A stretch of DNA of 64,000 nucleotides from Xanthobacter agilis (lineage in GTDB: Bacteria > Pseudomonadota > Alphaproteobacteria > Rhizobiales > Xanthobacteraceae): the NCBI RefSeq assembly GCF_021730435.1, contig NZ_JABWGX010000025.1, forward strand, positions 1 to 64,000. The letters run 5' to 3'. Both the position numbers and the translations under genes were made by a program. Shown here in pieces: positions 9,251 through 18,070 of the stretch; within the stretch, counting starts at the first letter, position 1, and every line of letters starts with the position of its first letter. The notes beneath the pieces are model-generated. The model saw only the letters and a program-made list of their open reading frames with translations. It ran no database searches and was not told where the DNA came from.

Positions 9251-9742
9251 TCAGGTGTTCTGTTCGTCGTCGATCCTCTTGTCGTCGAGCCTCTTGGAGA
9301 AGACGATGCGGGGTTCCTCGATGAAGCCTTCGGCGTGATAGAAGGCGCGCACGTCGGCATTGTCGGGTCGCACCATCAGCATGAGCTTGGGCACGGCGCG
9401 GGCGCGCAGCCAGTCCTGGGCGGCGGAGAGGATCAGGCTGCCGAGGCCCTGGCGCTGATGGTCGGGATCGATGGCGAGGTAATAGACCCAGCCGCGATGT
9501 CCGTCGTGCCCGACCATGACCGCGCCGAGCAGGGTGGGGCCGGCCTTCATCGCCAGGATGGTGGAGTGGGGTCCGCGCCGGGCGAGGGCGATGTCGGCGT
9601 GGGGATCGTTCCAGGGCCGGATCAGCCCGGCCCGCGCCCAGAGGTCGACGAGGGCCGGGATGTCGGCCTCTTCCAGATGTCCGATGACGAGGTCGAGGTC
9701 GCGGAAGGCGGGGCTCGTGGCGGGGCTCATGGCGGGGTTCAT
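9251..9742 (-). CDS. GNAT family acetyltransferase, YpeA-like
   Basis: 163 aa. The GNAT acetyl-CoA pyrophosphate loop is QRQGLG within VYYLAIDPDHQRQGLGSLIL. The IRPWNDPHADI stretch near residue 40 and the VRPDNADVRAFYHAEGF tail match the YpeA subgroup. Substrate unknown. Its ATG overlaps the tsaC stop codon by 4 bases (ATGA), so translation is probably coupled to tsaC. An unusual Met/Pro-rich start (MNPAMSPATSP) leaves the exact initiation codon uncertain. Confidence 0.85.
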   Translation of the reverse strand: MNPAMSPATSPAFRDLDLVIGHLEEADIPALVDLWARAGLIRPWNDPHADIALARRGPHSTILAMKAGPTLLGAVMVGHDGHRGWVYYLAIDPDHQRQGLGSLILSAAQDWLRARAVPKLMLMVRPDNADVRAFYHAEGFIEEPRIVFSKRLDDKRIDDEQNT

Positions 9743-10842
9743 GGCTGGGGCTCGTCGTTGGAGGAAGGGCGCGGGGCGGCGGCGCGGGCGAGGCGGTCGG
9801 CGATGGCCTCGCCCAGGCCGGCGCGGGGCAGGGGCACCACGGCGATGGCCGGGGCTCCGGAGGCATCGAGGCGGCGCAGGGCGCCATAGAGATGGGCGGC
9901 GGCCTCGGCGAGGTCGCCGCCGGGGCTGAGGTCGAGGATGGTGGCGGCATCGGCGCTGCCCGGCGGGCGGGCGCCGGCGAAGGTGAGGAGGGCCTCGCCC
10001 GGAGCCACGGCGTCGGCCTCGAGGCGGACCCGGGCGCGGGGCGCGTAATGGGAGGCGAGGCGTCCGGGGGCGGCGGGCCGGGCGTCGTCGCCGGGGGCGG
10101 CGTCGGCGAGCGGGGCGCCGAGCCGGGCCTCGATGGTGTCGCGGGTGAGGCCGCCGGGGCGCAGCAGGCGGGGGGTCCCGCCGGTGAGGTCGAGGATGGT
10201 GGATTCGACGCCGACGCGGGTCTCGCCGCCGGCCATCACCAGGTCGATGAGGCCGGCCATGTCGTCGAGCACATGTTCCGGGGTGGTGGGGGAGACATGG
10301 CCGGAGCGGTTGGCGCTGGGCGCGACCACGGGGCCGCCGAAGGCCGCGATGAGGGCTTGGGCCAGGGGATGGGCGGGCACCCGCAGGGCGATGGTGTCGA
10401 GCCCGGCGCGGGCGAGGTCGCAGACCCGGCCGCCTCCGGCATAGGGCACCACCAGGGTGAGGGGGCCGGGCCAGAACGCCTCGGCCAGCCGCCGGGCGGC
10501 GGGGGAGAAGGCGCCGAGGGCGAAGGCCTGTTCGCGATCGGCGAGATGGGAAATGAGCGGGTTGAAGGCGGGCCGGCCCTTGGCGGCGTAGAGGGCGGCC
10601 ACGGCATGGGGATTGGCGGCATCGGCGCCGAGCCCGTAGACGGTCTCGGTGGGAAAGGCGACGAGGCCGCCGGCCTTGAGCCGCCGGGCGGCGCGGGCGA
10701 GGCCTTGGGCATCGGCGCCGACGACGCGGGTGTCGCGCGCCGGGGCTCGGGGGGCGGGCCGAGGCGGGCCCGGCTCAGGACTGCCCGGTTGAGGCGTGCC
10801 CGGCCCGGTGCCCGGAGGGATGGGGCCTTGGGAGCGAACCAT
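9739..10842 (-). CDS. tsaC: L-threonylcarbamoyladenylate synthase (Sua5/TsaC type)
   Basis: 367 aa if the ATG at 10842 is used (AAGG 5 bases upstream); 10854 is an alternative. Makes threonylcarbamoyl-AMP from threonine, bicarbonate and ATP for tRNA t6A37. The YrdC domain shows KAGGLVAFPTETVYGLGADA, LYAAKGRPAFNPL and SANRSGHVSPTTPEHV; the long form also has the C-terminal Sua5 domain. The first 45 residues are Pro/Gly-rich and look non-conserved, so a later start is possible. First gene of a tsaC-GNAT-HDAC run. Confidence 0.9.
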   Translation of the reverse strand: MVRSQGPIPPGTGPGTPQPGSPEPGPPRPAPRAPARDTRVVGADAQGLARAARRLKAGGLVAFPTETVYGLGADAANPHAVAALYAAKGRPAFNPLISHLADREQAFALGAFSPAARRLAEAFWPGPLTLVVPYAGGGRVCDLARAGLDTIALRVPAHPLAQALIAAFGGPVVAPSANRSGHVSPTTPEHVLDDMAGLIDLVMAGGETRVGVESTILDLTGGTPRLLRPGGLTRDTIEARLGAPLADAAPGDDARPAAPGRLASHYAPRARVRLEADAVAPGEALLTFAGARPPGSADAATILDLSPGGDLAEAAAHLYGALRRLDASGAPAIAVVPLPRAGLGEAIADRLARAAAPRPSSNDEPQP

Positions 10843-11022
10843 GTGTGCCTTCATGCGGGGCGCGGCTGCGACCAATGGCCGGCGGGCGCGACTTGACGAA
10901 CGGGGGCCGTCGCCGCGAATTGGGGCCCGGCCGGCGCCTGCGCTTAGAGCGCGGGTGAAGGGCCCGGTCAAGCCGCGGGACCTCCGAGGGGACAGGGGGC
11001 CGCGCATCGCAAGGAGAGAGTG

Positions 11023-12819
11023 ATGGCCTATCGTGCGCCGGTCGAGGATGTGTTGTTTTTCCTGAAGACCTGCACCTCATTGCCGCGGCTCATGGAGCAG
11101 GGGCTCGTCGATCTCACCTTGGACGTGGTGGAGCCGGTGCTGGAGGAAGCGGGCAAGTTCGCAGCTTCTGTGATCGAGCCCCTCGACCGCGGCGCCGATA
11201 CTGAAGGCTGTACCCTCAAGGATGGGGCGGTGACCACCCCCAGCGGCTGGAAGGCGGCCTTCCAGGCCTGGAACGCGGCGGGGTGGAACGCGGTCGCGGC
11301 GGAGGCGGATTTCGGTGGCCAGCACCTGCCGACCACGCTGACCTCGGCGCTGACGGAGTTCTGGAACACCGCCTCGCCGTCGTTCGGCATCGGCGGGGTG
11401 CTGACCCAGGGTGCCATCGAGGCGCTGACCGCCCATGGTTCGCCGGCGCTGCAGAAGACGTTCCTGGAGCAGATGGTGTCCGGCGCGTGGACCGGCACCA
11501 TGAACCTCACCGAGTCGCAGGCGGGCTCGGACCTCTCGGCGCTGCGGGCGAAGGCGGTGAAGCAGGCGGACGGCAGCTATCGCATCTTCGGCACCAAGAT
11601 CTTCATCACCTATGGCGAGCACGACATCGCCGAGAACATCGTGCACCTGGTGCTGGCGCGCCTGCCGGATGCGCCCGCCGGCACCCGTGGCCTCTCGCTG
11701 TTCGTGGCGCCGAAGTATCTGGTGAACGCGGACGGCACGCTGGGCGCGCGCAATGACGTGGTGTGCACCGGGATCGAGCACAAGCTCGGCCTGCACGGCT
11801 CGCCGACCTGCACCATGACCTTCGGCGAGACGGGCGAGGGCGCGGTCGGCTATCTCGTTGGGGAGGAAAATCGCGGGCTCGCCTGCATGTTCACCATGAT
11901 GAACAACGCCCGGCTGGCGGTCGGCATCCAGGGGGTGGCGGTGGCCGAGCGGGCGACCCAGCGGGCCTTCGCGTATGCCAGGGAGCGCCGCCAGGGCAAG
12001 GCGGCGAGCTACGGCGGCGCGGGCATGGCGCCGATCATCCACCATCCGGACGTGAAGCGGATGCTGCTGACCATGCGGGCGGAGACCGACGCGGCGCGGG
12101 CGATCTGCCTGATGACGGCGGACGCCCTCGACCGCTCGCGGCGTCTGGCCGATCCGGTGGCGCGGGCGAGCGCGCTGGCGGAGGCGAGCCTGCTGACCCC
12201 GGTGGCGAAGGCGTTTTCCACCGACATCGGCATCGAGGTGGCCTCGCTCGGGGTGCAGGTGCACGGGGGCATGGGCTTCATCGAGGAGACCGGGGCCGCG
12301 CAGCACTATCGCGACGCCCGCATTTTCGCGATCTACGAGGGGACCAACGGCATCCAGGCCATCGACCTTGTCACCCGCAAGCTGCCCCAGGAGGGGGGCG
12401 ATGTGGTGATGACGCTCATCGCCGACTTCCGCGACATCGCGGACGAGGTGCATGCGCTGGAGCTGCCGGCGTTCGGCCGGGCCGGGGAGAAGCTGGCGGA
12501 GGCGGTGGACGCGCTCGGCCGCGCCACCCGGATCCAGCTCGACCGGCTGGGGGAGGAAAACGAGAAGGCGCTGGCCGGGGCCACGCCCTATCTGCGGCTG
12601 TTCGCGCGGGCGGCGGGCGGCGCCTATCTGGCGAAGGCGGCGCTCGCCGCCCACAAGGCCCGGCTCGCCGGCGACAGCGACCCGCGGCACGCGGCCCGCA
12701 TCGCGCTCGCCCGCTTCTTCGCCGAAAACCTCTGCCCCCAGGCCAAGGGCCTCGAGGACATCGTCGAAGCCGGTCCCTCCAGCCTCCTCACCGCCGACCC
12801 CCTCCTCTCCCTCCCCTGA
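11023..12819 (+). CDS. Acyl-CoA dehydrogenase, DmdC-like long form
   Basis: 598 aa, the long acyl-CoA dehydrogenase type with an extra C-terminal domain, often annotated as 3-methylmercaptopropionyl-CoA dehydrogenase. Oxidises acyl-CoA to trans-2-enoyl-CoA using FAD. Visible: the YRAPVEDVLFFL N-terminus, TESQAGSDLSALR, GTKIFITYGEHD, VQVHGGMGFIEE and the catalytic glutamate of IYEGTNGIQAIDL. ATG at 11023 follows AAGGAGAG; a GTG one codon earlier is less likely. True substrate unknown. Divergent from tsaC. A second member of this family is at 54620-56383. Confidence 0.9.
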   Translation: MAYRAPVEDVLFFLKTCTSLPRLMEQGLVDLTLDVVEPVLEEAGKFAASVIEPLDRGADTEGCTLKDGAVTTPSGWKAAFQAWNAAGWNAVAAEADFGGQHLPTTLTSALTEFWNTASPSFGIGGVLTQGAIEALTAHGSPALQKTFLEQMVSGAWTGTMNLTESQAGSDLSALRAKAVKQADGSYRIFGTKIFITYGEHDIAENIVHLVLARLPDAPAGTRGLSLFVAPKYLVNADGTLGARNDVVCTGIEHKLGLHGSPTCTMTFGETGEGAVGYLVGEENRGLACMFTMMNNARLAVGIQGVAVAERATQRAFAYARERRQGKAASYGGAGMAPIIHHPDVKRMLLTMRAETDAARAICLMTADALDRSRRLADPVARASALAEASLLTPVAKAFSTDIGIEVASLGVQVHGGMGFIEETGAAQHYRDARIFAIYEGTNGIQAIDLVTRKLPQEGGDVVMTLIADFRDIADEVHALELPAFGRAGEKLAEAVDALGRATRIQLDRLGEENEKALAGATPYLRLFARAAGGAYLAKAALAAHKARLAGDSDPRHAARIALARFFAENLCPQAKGLEDIVEAGPSSLLTADPLLSLP

Positions 12820-12837
12820 ACCCACCCCAACCCCAAC

Positions 12838-12863
12838 CGGGGTCCCCCCAAACCGGGACCCCG
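12838..12863 (+). terminator. Perfect 9-bp hairpin after acyl-CoA dehydrogenase
   Basis: CGGGGTCCC/GGGACCCCG with an 8-base loop, 18 bases after the stop, within an extremely C-rich run (12820-12900). No T tract. Confidence 0.4.
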
Positions 12864-12992
12864 CACCAACCCAAAACACCCCAACGCCCCACACAAGGCG
12901 CTCCGCACGAGGCGCAACGCTTCATGAGGCGGCAGGGTAACGCTGTTCTCGATACGTAAATCGGGGTTCTGATTCCACGCTCAGGGGGATCG

Positions 12993-14876
12993 TCAGGACC
13001 ACTGCGGGGGGATGCCGCTGGGGGTCGCGCCCCTCATGCCGAGGGCGCGCCAGGTGCCCCGGCCGGCGTTTTTCGCCAGATACAGGGCGGCGTCGGCTTC
13101 AGCCACCAGGGAGGTCGGGTCCGTGTCCGGCACGCTCGCCACCGCCATGCCGATGGAGAAGGAGGTGGGCAGCACCAGGCCTTCGGTCTCCACCGGCTTC
13201 GACAGATGGGTATGGAGGCGATCCGCCAGGCTGGCGAACTCCTCGGCGCTCTTGCCGATGGCGACCACGGCGAATTCGTCGCCTCCAAAACGGGCGGCAA
13301 GGTCGCCGGCGCGAAGGGCTGATTGCAGGCGGCGGGCCGTCGTGGTGAGCATCAGGTCCCCGGCCATATGCCCGTGCATGTCGTTGACGCCCTTGAAATG
13401 GTCCACGTCGATGAGCAGCACGGCGAACGGCGCCAGATCGCGCGCGAGGCGGCGCCCGGCCTGCTCCAGGGCGCGGTCGAAGGTGGCGCGATTGGCGAGC
13501 CCGGTCAGGGGATCGTGGCTCGCGGCGTGCTCGAGAGCCGCCTCGAGGTGCTTCTTCTGCGAGATGTCGGTGATGGTTCCCACCGCCCGCAGCGGCCGGC
13601 CCGCGGGGTCATGCTCCACCACCTTGCCGCGCGACAGCAGCCAGACATAGGCGCCGCTGCGGTGCCGGCCACGCAGTTCCATCTGGTAGAGACGGCGCCG
13701 GCCGATCGCATGATCGCGGAACGCGGTCTCGACTTCGGGCAGATCGTCGGGGTGTATCAGCTCGCGAAAGCGCACCAGGATGCCGGCGTCGGAATCGGGA
13801 TTGTAGCCGAGCATGCGGTAGGCCCGCGCGCTGAAGAAGATGGTATCCGATGGCAGGTGCAGGTCCCAGATGCCATCATTTGCGCCTTCCAGGGCGTAGG
13901 CGAGGCGGCGCTGGTCCTCCTCCAGGGCGCGTTGCTGGCGTTCGCGCTGGGTCATGATGGCGGCAATGATGAGGGCGGGACAGACCGCGATCACCAGTCG
14001 CCCCTGCACCTTCAGGAGGTCAGGCCGCAGCCCTCCGGTCGGGGCGTGCGCCGCATCGGCGACGGCGAGGCCCAGTACAGCGGCGGCAAACAAGGATGCG
14101 GCCAGGGCCGTGGGAAAGGGCCCCAGGCGGAACGCGAACCAGAGCAGGATGCAGGCGCCGATTTCGAGCAGCAGGGGCTCGCCCGTCATCGCCACCAGGA
14201 GCGCGGTTCCGGCCAGCCCGGCGGTCGCTACGATGTATTCCAGCGCGACGAAGCGCCGGTCATGGCCGGCTCTAAGGGCATGATCGAGCGGCTCGGGCGC
14301 GTCCTCCACCCGCGGCCACAGCAGGAACAGGGGCAGCAGCAGCACAATGCTCGCCATGTCCGGTAGCCACCAGCCAAGCACGGTGGACCAGAAGTGGCCG
14401 CCGAACTCGCTCACGACCGCGCTCGCGCCGATCCCCGCGCCGGGAAGTCCCGCGATGAACGCCACCGCCACGAGGCCCACCACATGGCGGACGTCGAAAC
14501 GCCCACCGGGCCGCAGGTCGGCCCAGCGGCAGCCGAGGACAATCAGGCGGAAGCTGAGCGCCGACGCCAGCGCGCAGGCCATGGCATAGGGGCCGGAATC
14601 GCCCAGCAGCAGATGCGCGGCCAGGGTCGCCGCGAGTACGCCTGCCATGCACCAGAGGGCGGCGACATCCACGAGCAGGAGATAGATGCCGGCCGCCAAC
14701 GCATTGGCGGGCCAGATGGCGGTGTCGAGATGGAGCCGCCGCAGCACCGACAGGAGCGTGAACAGCAGGCACGTTTGGAACGCCGTGAACAGGATGATCT
14801 GCAGCGCCTGGCGCGTCGTCCGGATGGGTCGCCGCGCCGCTGGCGCGACATCACCCGGCTCTGTGTCCGCGGGCAT
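12993..14876 (-). CDS. MASE1-PAS-GGDEF diguanylate cyclase
   Basis: 627 aa from the ATG at 14876, which has GGGAGG 4 bases upstream; a frame starting 22 codons earlier has no such site. About residues 20-300 form a MASE1-type multi-helix membrane sensor (WPANALAAGIYLLL and following helices). A PAS domain follows (ALEGANDGIWDLHLPSD...YRMLGYNPDSD). The GGDEF domain keeps RFGGDEF (531-535) and an inhibitory RxxD site (RAGD) five residues before it, so it should make c-di-GMP and be product-inhibited. There is no EAL domain. Transcribed alone. Confidence 0.92.
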   Translation of the reverse strand: MPADTEPGDVAPAARRPIRTTRQALQIILFTAFQTCLLFTLLSVLRRLHLDTAIWPANALAAGIYLLLVDVAALWCMAGVLAATLAAHLLLGDSGPYAMACALASALSFRLIVLGCRWADLRPGGRFDVRHVVGLVAVAFIAGLPGAGIGASAVVSEFGGHFWSTVLGWWLPDMASIVLLLPLFLLWPRVEDAPEPLDHALRAGHDRRFVALEYIVATAGLAGTALLVAMTGEPLLLEIGACILLWFAFRLGPFPTALAASLFAAAVLGLAVADAAHAPTGGLRPDLLKVQGRLVIAVCPALIIAAIMTQRERQQRALEEDQRRLAYALEGANDGIWDLHLPSDTIFFSARAYRMLGYNPDSDAGILVRFRELIHPDDLPEVETAFRDHAIGRRRLYQMELRGRHRSGAYVWLLSRGKVVEHDPAGRPLRAVGTITDISQKKHLEAALEHAASHDPLTGLANRATFDRALEQAGRRLARDLAPFAVLLIDVDHFKGVNDMHGHMAGDLMLTTTARRLQSALRAGDLAARFGGDEFAVVAIGKSAEEFASLADRLHTHLSKPVETEGLVLPTSFSIGMAVASVPDTDPTSLVAEADAALYLAKNAGRGTWRALGMRGATPSGIPPQWS

Positions 14877-15166
14877 GGAGCCTCCCGCCGTGGCGGCGAG
14901 GAGGCCGTCCGGTCTGGAAGAGAGAGGCTCGTCGGGGCGCATCGCAAGCTCGTCTGCAGGCGGTGCCCCGTGCTCGGATCCGGTACCGCGGTCGCGTTAT
15001 TACGCCGCATGGTGCCCCTGTATGAAATCCGATCGGAGATTCCGCTGAAAAAACTCCAGAATGTGGTAGTATAATAGGCTCTGCACTTGCCTCCCGGTGG
15101 CGCCAATTTTTGCCATGTGACCCCCGGAAAGCAAAGCCCTTTGCCTTGGGCAAAAGCCAGAAAGTT

Positions 15167-15808
15167 TCAGGGAAATAGGCGGCTCTTGGTCCATGCACTG
15201 CCGGCGTTCGCCCGGCGGAACACCACGCGGTCGTGGAGGCGGAACGGGCGGTCGTGCCAGAACTCGATCTGAACCGGCTGTACCCGGAAGCCGGTCCAGT
15301 GGGGCGGGCGCGGCACCGCGCCGAGGGCGTATTTCGCGGTGGCGGCGGCGACCGCCGTTTCAAGCGCGAATCGGCCTTCGAGCGGCTGCGACTGACGGCT
15401 GGCCCAGGCCCCGATCTGCGACAGGCGGGGGCGGGTGGTAAAATAGGCGTCGGCTTCCGCGTCGCTCACCTGTTCCACGGGACCACGCACCCGGACCTGC
15501 CGACGCAGCGATTTCCAGTGGAACACCAGCGCCGCCTTGGGGGTCGCGGCCAATTCCCGGCCCTTTGCGCTCTGGGTGTTGGTGAAGAAGACGAAGCCAT
15601 GCTCATCCACGCTTTTCAGCAGCACCATGCGCACATCGGGCATGCCGTCGGGATCCACGGTGGCCAGCGCCATCGCGTTCGGATCGTTCGGCTCGCTCTT
15701 CTCGGCATCGGCAAACCATTCGCCGAACAGGCGAAAAGGTTCGTCGATCTCGGTAAAATCACCAGTTGTTAAGGGGTTCTGGGGTTCCATGGTCTCGTTC
15801 GTCGTCAT
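15167..15808 (-). CDS. pdxH: Pyridoxamine 5'-phosphate oxidase
   Basis: 213 aa. FMN-dependent oxidation of PNP/PMP to pyridoxal 5'-phosphate, in the cytoplasm. Visible: [65 protein letters not shown] and the C-terminal signature [14 protein letters not shown]. The ATG at 15808 has GGGGGA 6 bases before it; longer upstream frame is not homologous. Its start is only 12 bases from the start of the divergent surface-protein gene. Confidence 0.95.
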   Translation of the reverse strand: MTTNETMEPQNPLTTGDFTEIDEPFRLFGEWFADAEKSEPNDPNAMALATVDPDGMPDVRMVLLKSVDEHGFVFFTNTQSAKGRELAATPKAALVFHWKSLRRQVRVRGPVEQVSDAEADAYFTTRPRLSQIGAWASRQSQPLEGRFALETAVAAATAKYALGAVPRPPHWTGFRVQPVQIEFWHDRPFRLHDRVVFRRANAGSAWTKSRLFP

Positions 15809-15820
15809 GTGGAGTCCCCC

Positions 15821-16321
15821 GTGCCTCGCCTTATCCCGGTTGCCCCGCCGACCGGTGGGACGCCCTCTTATAGGGGTGCCGCGCGCCTGCGCGAAGCCCT
15901 CCGCATGGGATTCGGCGCGGCGCTCATGCTGGCGGCGGCCGCCTGCGCGGGGTGCGGCACGGCGCCCTTGCCCGATGATGATTTGGTGACCGGCTCCATC
16001 AAGCCCAAGCCGATCGCGCTCAAGCTGCCCCTGGGCGATACCCCCAAGGGCATCGCCGCTTCCGATTGGCTGGCGGCTAAGCTCGCGCTCGACCAGGCGC
16101 TGGTGTCCGCGGATGCGGACATTTCCGTGCCTTGGGAGAATGCCGATACCGGCGCGCGGGGCACGGCCACGCCTATCGGCGCGCAGCGCATCGGCGGTTG
16201 CCGCGACTTCATGATCGCCGTGGTTGACGGCAAGGTGGCCGACCGCTGGATCCACGGCGAGGCGTGCCGAAGCCGCGAGGGAACGGTGTTATCCCAGGTC
16301 CGGGTGCTCGGGCGGGCCTAG
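15821..16321 (+). CDS. RT0821/Lpp0805-type surface protein, probable lipoprotein
   Basis: 166 aa if the GTG at 15821 is used (GGAG 6 bases upstream); an ATG at 15905 is an alternative but leaves no basic n-region. The N-terminal hydrophobic stretch ends AAAACAGCG, a plausible lipobox. The mature part has [36 protein letters not shown] and matches the rickettsial 17-kDa/RT0821 surface family tail. Function unknown. Divergent from pdxH with almost no intergenic space. Confidence 0.7.
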   Translation: MPRLIPVAPPTGGTPSYRGAARLREALRMGFGAALMLAAAACAGCGTAPLPDDDLVTGSIKPKPIALKLPLGDTPKGIAASDWLAAKLALDQALVSADADISVPWENADTGARGTATPIGAQRIGGCRDFMIAVVDGKVADRWIHGEACRSREGTVLSQVRVLGRA

Positions 16322-16433
16322 GTCGACGAAATCTCGTGGGGTGGTGGGGCATAAGTGTTGCAATTTGGTTTGCATGGACCCACATCTTGAACGCGGCTGG
16401 CCGCTGAAGCGCTGGCCGGCGAGGTGAGATTTC

Positions 16434-17408
16434 ATGCGTGATCCATACGACGTCCTCGGCGTTTCCCGGACCGCCGACGAAGCCGAGATCAAGCGCGCCT
16501 ATCGGCGGCTGGCGAAAAAGCTGCATCCAGACGCCAATGCCAACGATCCCAAGGCCCAGGACAAGTTTGCGGAACTAAATACCGCTCACGAAATCCTGGA
16601 GGACAAGACCAAGCGCGGGCAGTTCGACCGTGGCGAGATCGACGCGGAGGGCAAGCCCCGGGCTCCGGAATTTTCCGGTTTCGGCGGGGGCAGGCGCGCG
16701 GGTCCGGGCGGCTTTAACGGGTTCGACGGCGACACGATTTTCGAGAGTTTCTCATTCGGGCCGGAAGGCGCGCGGCGCAATGCGCGTCGTGGGGGCGGGG
16801 GTGGCTCGGGCGGACCGGGCGGTTCCAGCTTCGACGATCTGGGAGACATGTTCGGCTTCGGCCGCCAGCGCCGCGGCGCCGGTGGCGGCTCCACTCCGCC
16901 CATAGGTGCAGACATGGAGATTTCGCTGCCGGTGACCTTCGAGGAGGCCACCCAGGGCGCCAGCAAGCGCGTGGGCCTGCCCAACGGCAAGCAGATCGAC
17001 ATCAAGATCGCCGCCGGCACCCGGGAAGGCCATCGCATGCGGCTGAAGGGGCAGGGCGAGCCCAGCGCCATGGGTGGAGCGCCGGGTGATGCCTTCGTCA
17101 CCATCTCCTATGCGCCGCACGCCACCTTTGAGCGCGAAGGCGACGACCTGCGCCAGACGGTGGACGTGTCGCTTCCAGATTCGGTACTGGGCACGAAGGT
17201 GCGCGTGCCGACCCTCTCGGGGACGGTGGAACTCAATATTCCCGCCTGGACCTCCGGAGGCCGTGTGTTCCGCCTGCGGGGCAAAGGCTTGCCCAATGCC
17301 ACCGGCGGCCATGGCGACATGCTGGTGCGGATCAACATCGTTCTGCCCAAGGCGAAGGATTCCGAGCTTGAAGCCTTGATGCAGAAGCTGCGGTCCACCG
17401 CGCTCTGA
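16434..17408 (+). CDS. DnaJ family co-chaperone, class B (CbpA-like)
   Basis: 324 aa. J-domain at residues 1-70 with the HPD tripeptide at 31-33, then a Gly/Phe-rich linker (FSGFGGGRRAGPGGFNGF) and two C-terminal substrate-binding domains (ISLPVTFEEATQGASKRV; IPAWTSGGRVFRLRGKGLP). The four-cysteine zinc finger of true DnaJ is absent, so it is a CbpA/DnaJB-type Hsp70 co-chaperone. GAGGTGAG precedes the ATG. Single gene. Confidence 0.92.
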   Translation: MRDPYDVLGVSRTADEAEIKRAYRRLAKKLHPDANANDPKAQDKFAELNTAHEILEDKTKRGQFDRGEIDAEGKPRAPEFSGFGGGRRAGPGGFNGFDGDTIFESFSFGPEGARRNARRGGGGGSGGPGGSSFDDLGDMFGFGRQRRGAGGGSTPPIGADMEISLPVTFEEATQGASKRVGLPNGKQIDIKIAAGTREGHRMRLKGQGEPSAMGGAPGDAFVTISYAPHATFEREGDDLRQTVDVSLPDSVLGTKVRVPTLSGTVELNIPAWTSGGRVFRLRGKGLPNATGGHGDMLVRINIVLPKAKDSELEALMQKLRSTAL

Positions 17409-17413
17409 GCAAT

Positions 17414-17442
17414 GCCGGGCGGCGCCCTCGGGGCCGCCCGGC
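17414..17442 (+). terminator. Perfect 10-bp hairpin after the DnaJ-like gene
   Basis: GCCGGGCGGC/GCCGCCCGGC with a 9-base loop, 6 bases after the stop codon. No T tract. Confidence 0.5.
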
Positions 17443-17565
17443 GGCGGGGCGCGCGCGGCAGGTGTGGCAGTAAACCTGTCTCATTTTCTTGGTCGCGCGC
17501 GGTTTCCTTGGCGTGGGGAAATGCTCTAAGGTCCGCGCCCCGATCGGACTTGCACGGGTGGGCCC

Positions 17566-18018
17566 ATGTTTCTCGAATTGCAGAACCTTTATTTCGAAGA
17601 CCTCACGGTGGGGCGCACCGAACGCATGTCGAAGACCGTCTCGTCTTCCGACATCGTCGGCTTCGCGGAGCTGACGGGAGATCGCAATCCGATCCACCTG
17701 TCGCAGCATTTCGCGGCGAAGACGCCGTTCGGCGGACGCATCGCCCACGGCCTCTATACGGCGAGCCTCATCTCGGCGGTGCTCGGCACCCGCCTGCCGG
17801 GGCCCGGCGCGGTCTATATCTCGCAGACGCTCCATTTCCGCGCCCCGGTGCGCATCGACGATACGGTCGATGTGGAGGTGAAGGTGGTGGAATTGATGCC
17901 GGAGCGCTGCCGGGCGCGACTGTCGTGCGTCTGCTCCGTGAAGGGCGAGGTGGTGCTGGACGGGGAGGCGTGGGTGAAGGTGCCATCCTCCGGCGCGCAG
18001 AAGGTGGTCTCCGCCTGA
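17566..18018 (+). CDS. MaoC-like (R)-specific enoyl-CoA hydratase
   Basis: 150 aa single hot-dog domain. The hydratase-2 motif is AELTGDRNPIHLSQHFA, with the Asp/His pair expected for catalysis, followed by FGGRIAHGLYTASLISAVLG. It resembles PhaJ, which supplies (R)-3-hydroxyacyl-CoA for polyhydroxyalkanoate or other pathways, but the specific substrate cannot be read from sequence. Ends 52 bases before the polyphosphate:AMP phosphotransferase gene on the same strand, so the two may share a transcript. Confidence 0.88.
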   Translation: MFLELQNLYFEDLTVGRTERMSKTVSSSDIVGFAELTGDRNPIHLSQHFAAKTPFGGRIAHGLYTASLISAVLGTRLPGPGAVYISQTLHFRAPVRIDDTVDVEVKVVELMPERCRARLSCVCSVKGEVVLDGEAWVKVPSSGAQKVVSA

Positions 18019-18070
18019 GCGCCGCGCGCTTCGGCGCGCGGGCGGCCTCGGTCCGGGAGGAGGGTGCGGC

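Noticed and set aside
11077-12894. 605-codon minus-strand open frame opposite the acyl-CoA dehydrogenase
   Set aside because: Shadow of a well-recognised gene; no ribosome site or homologous motif.
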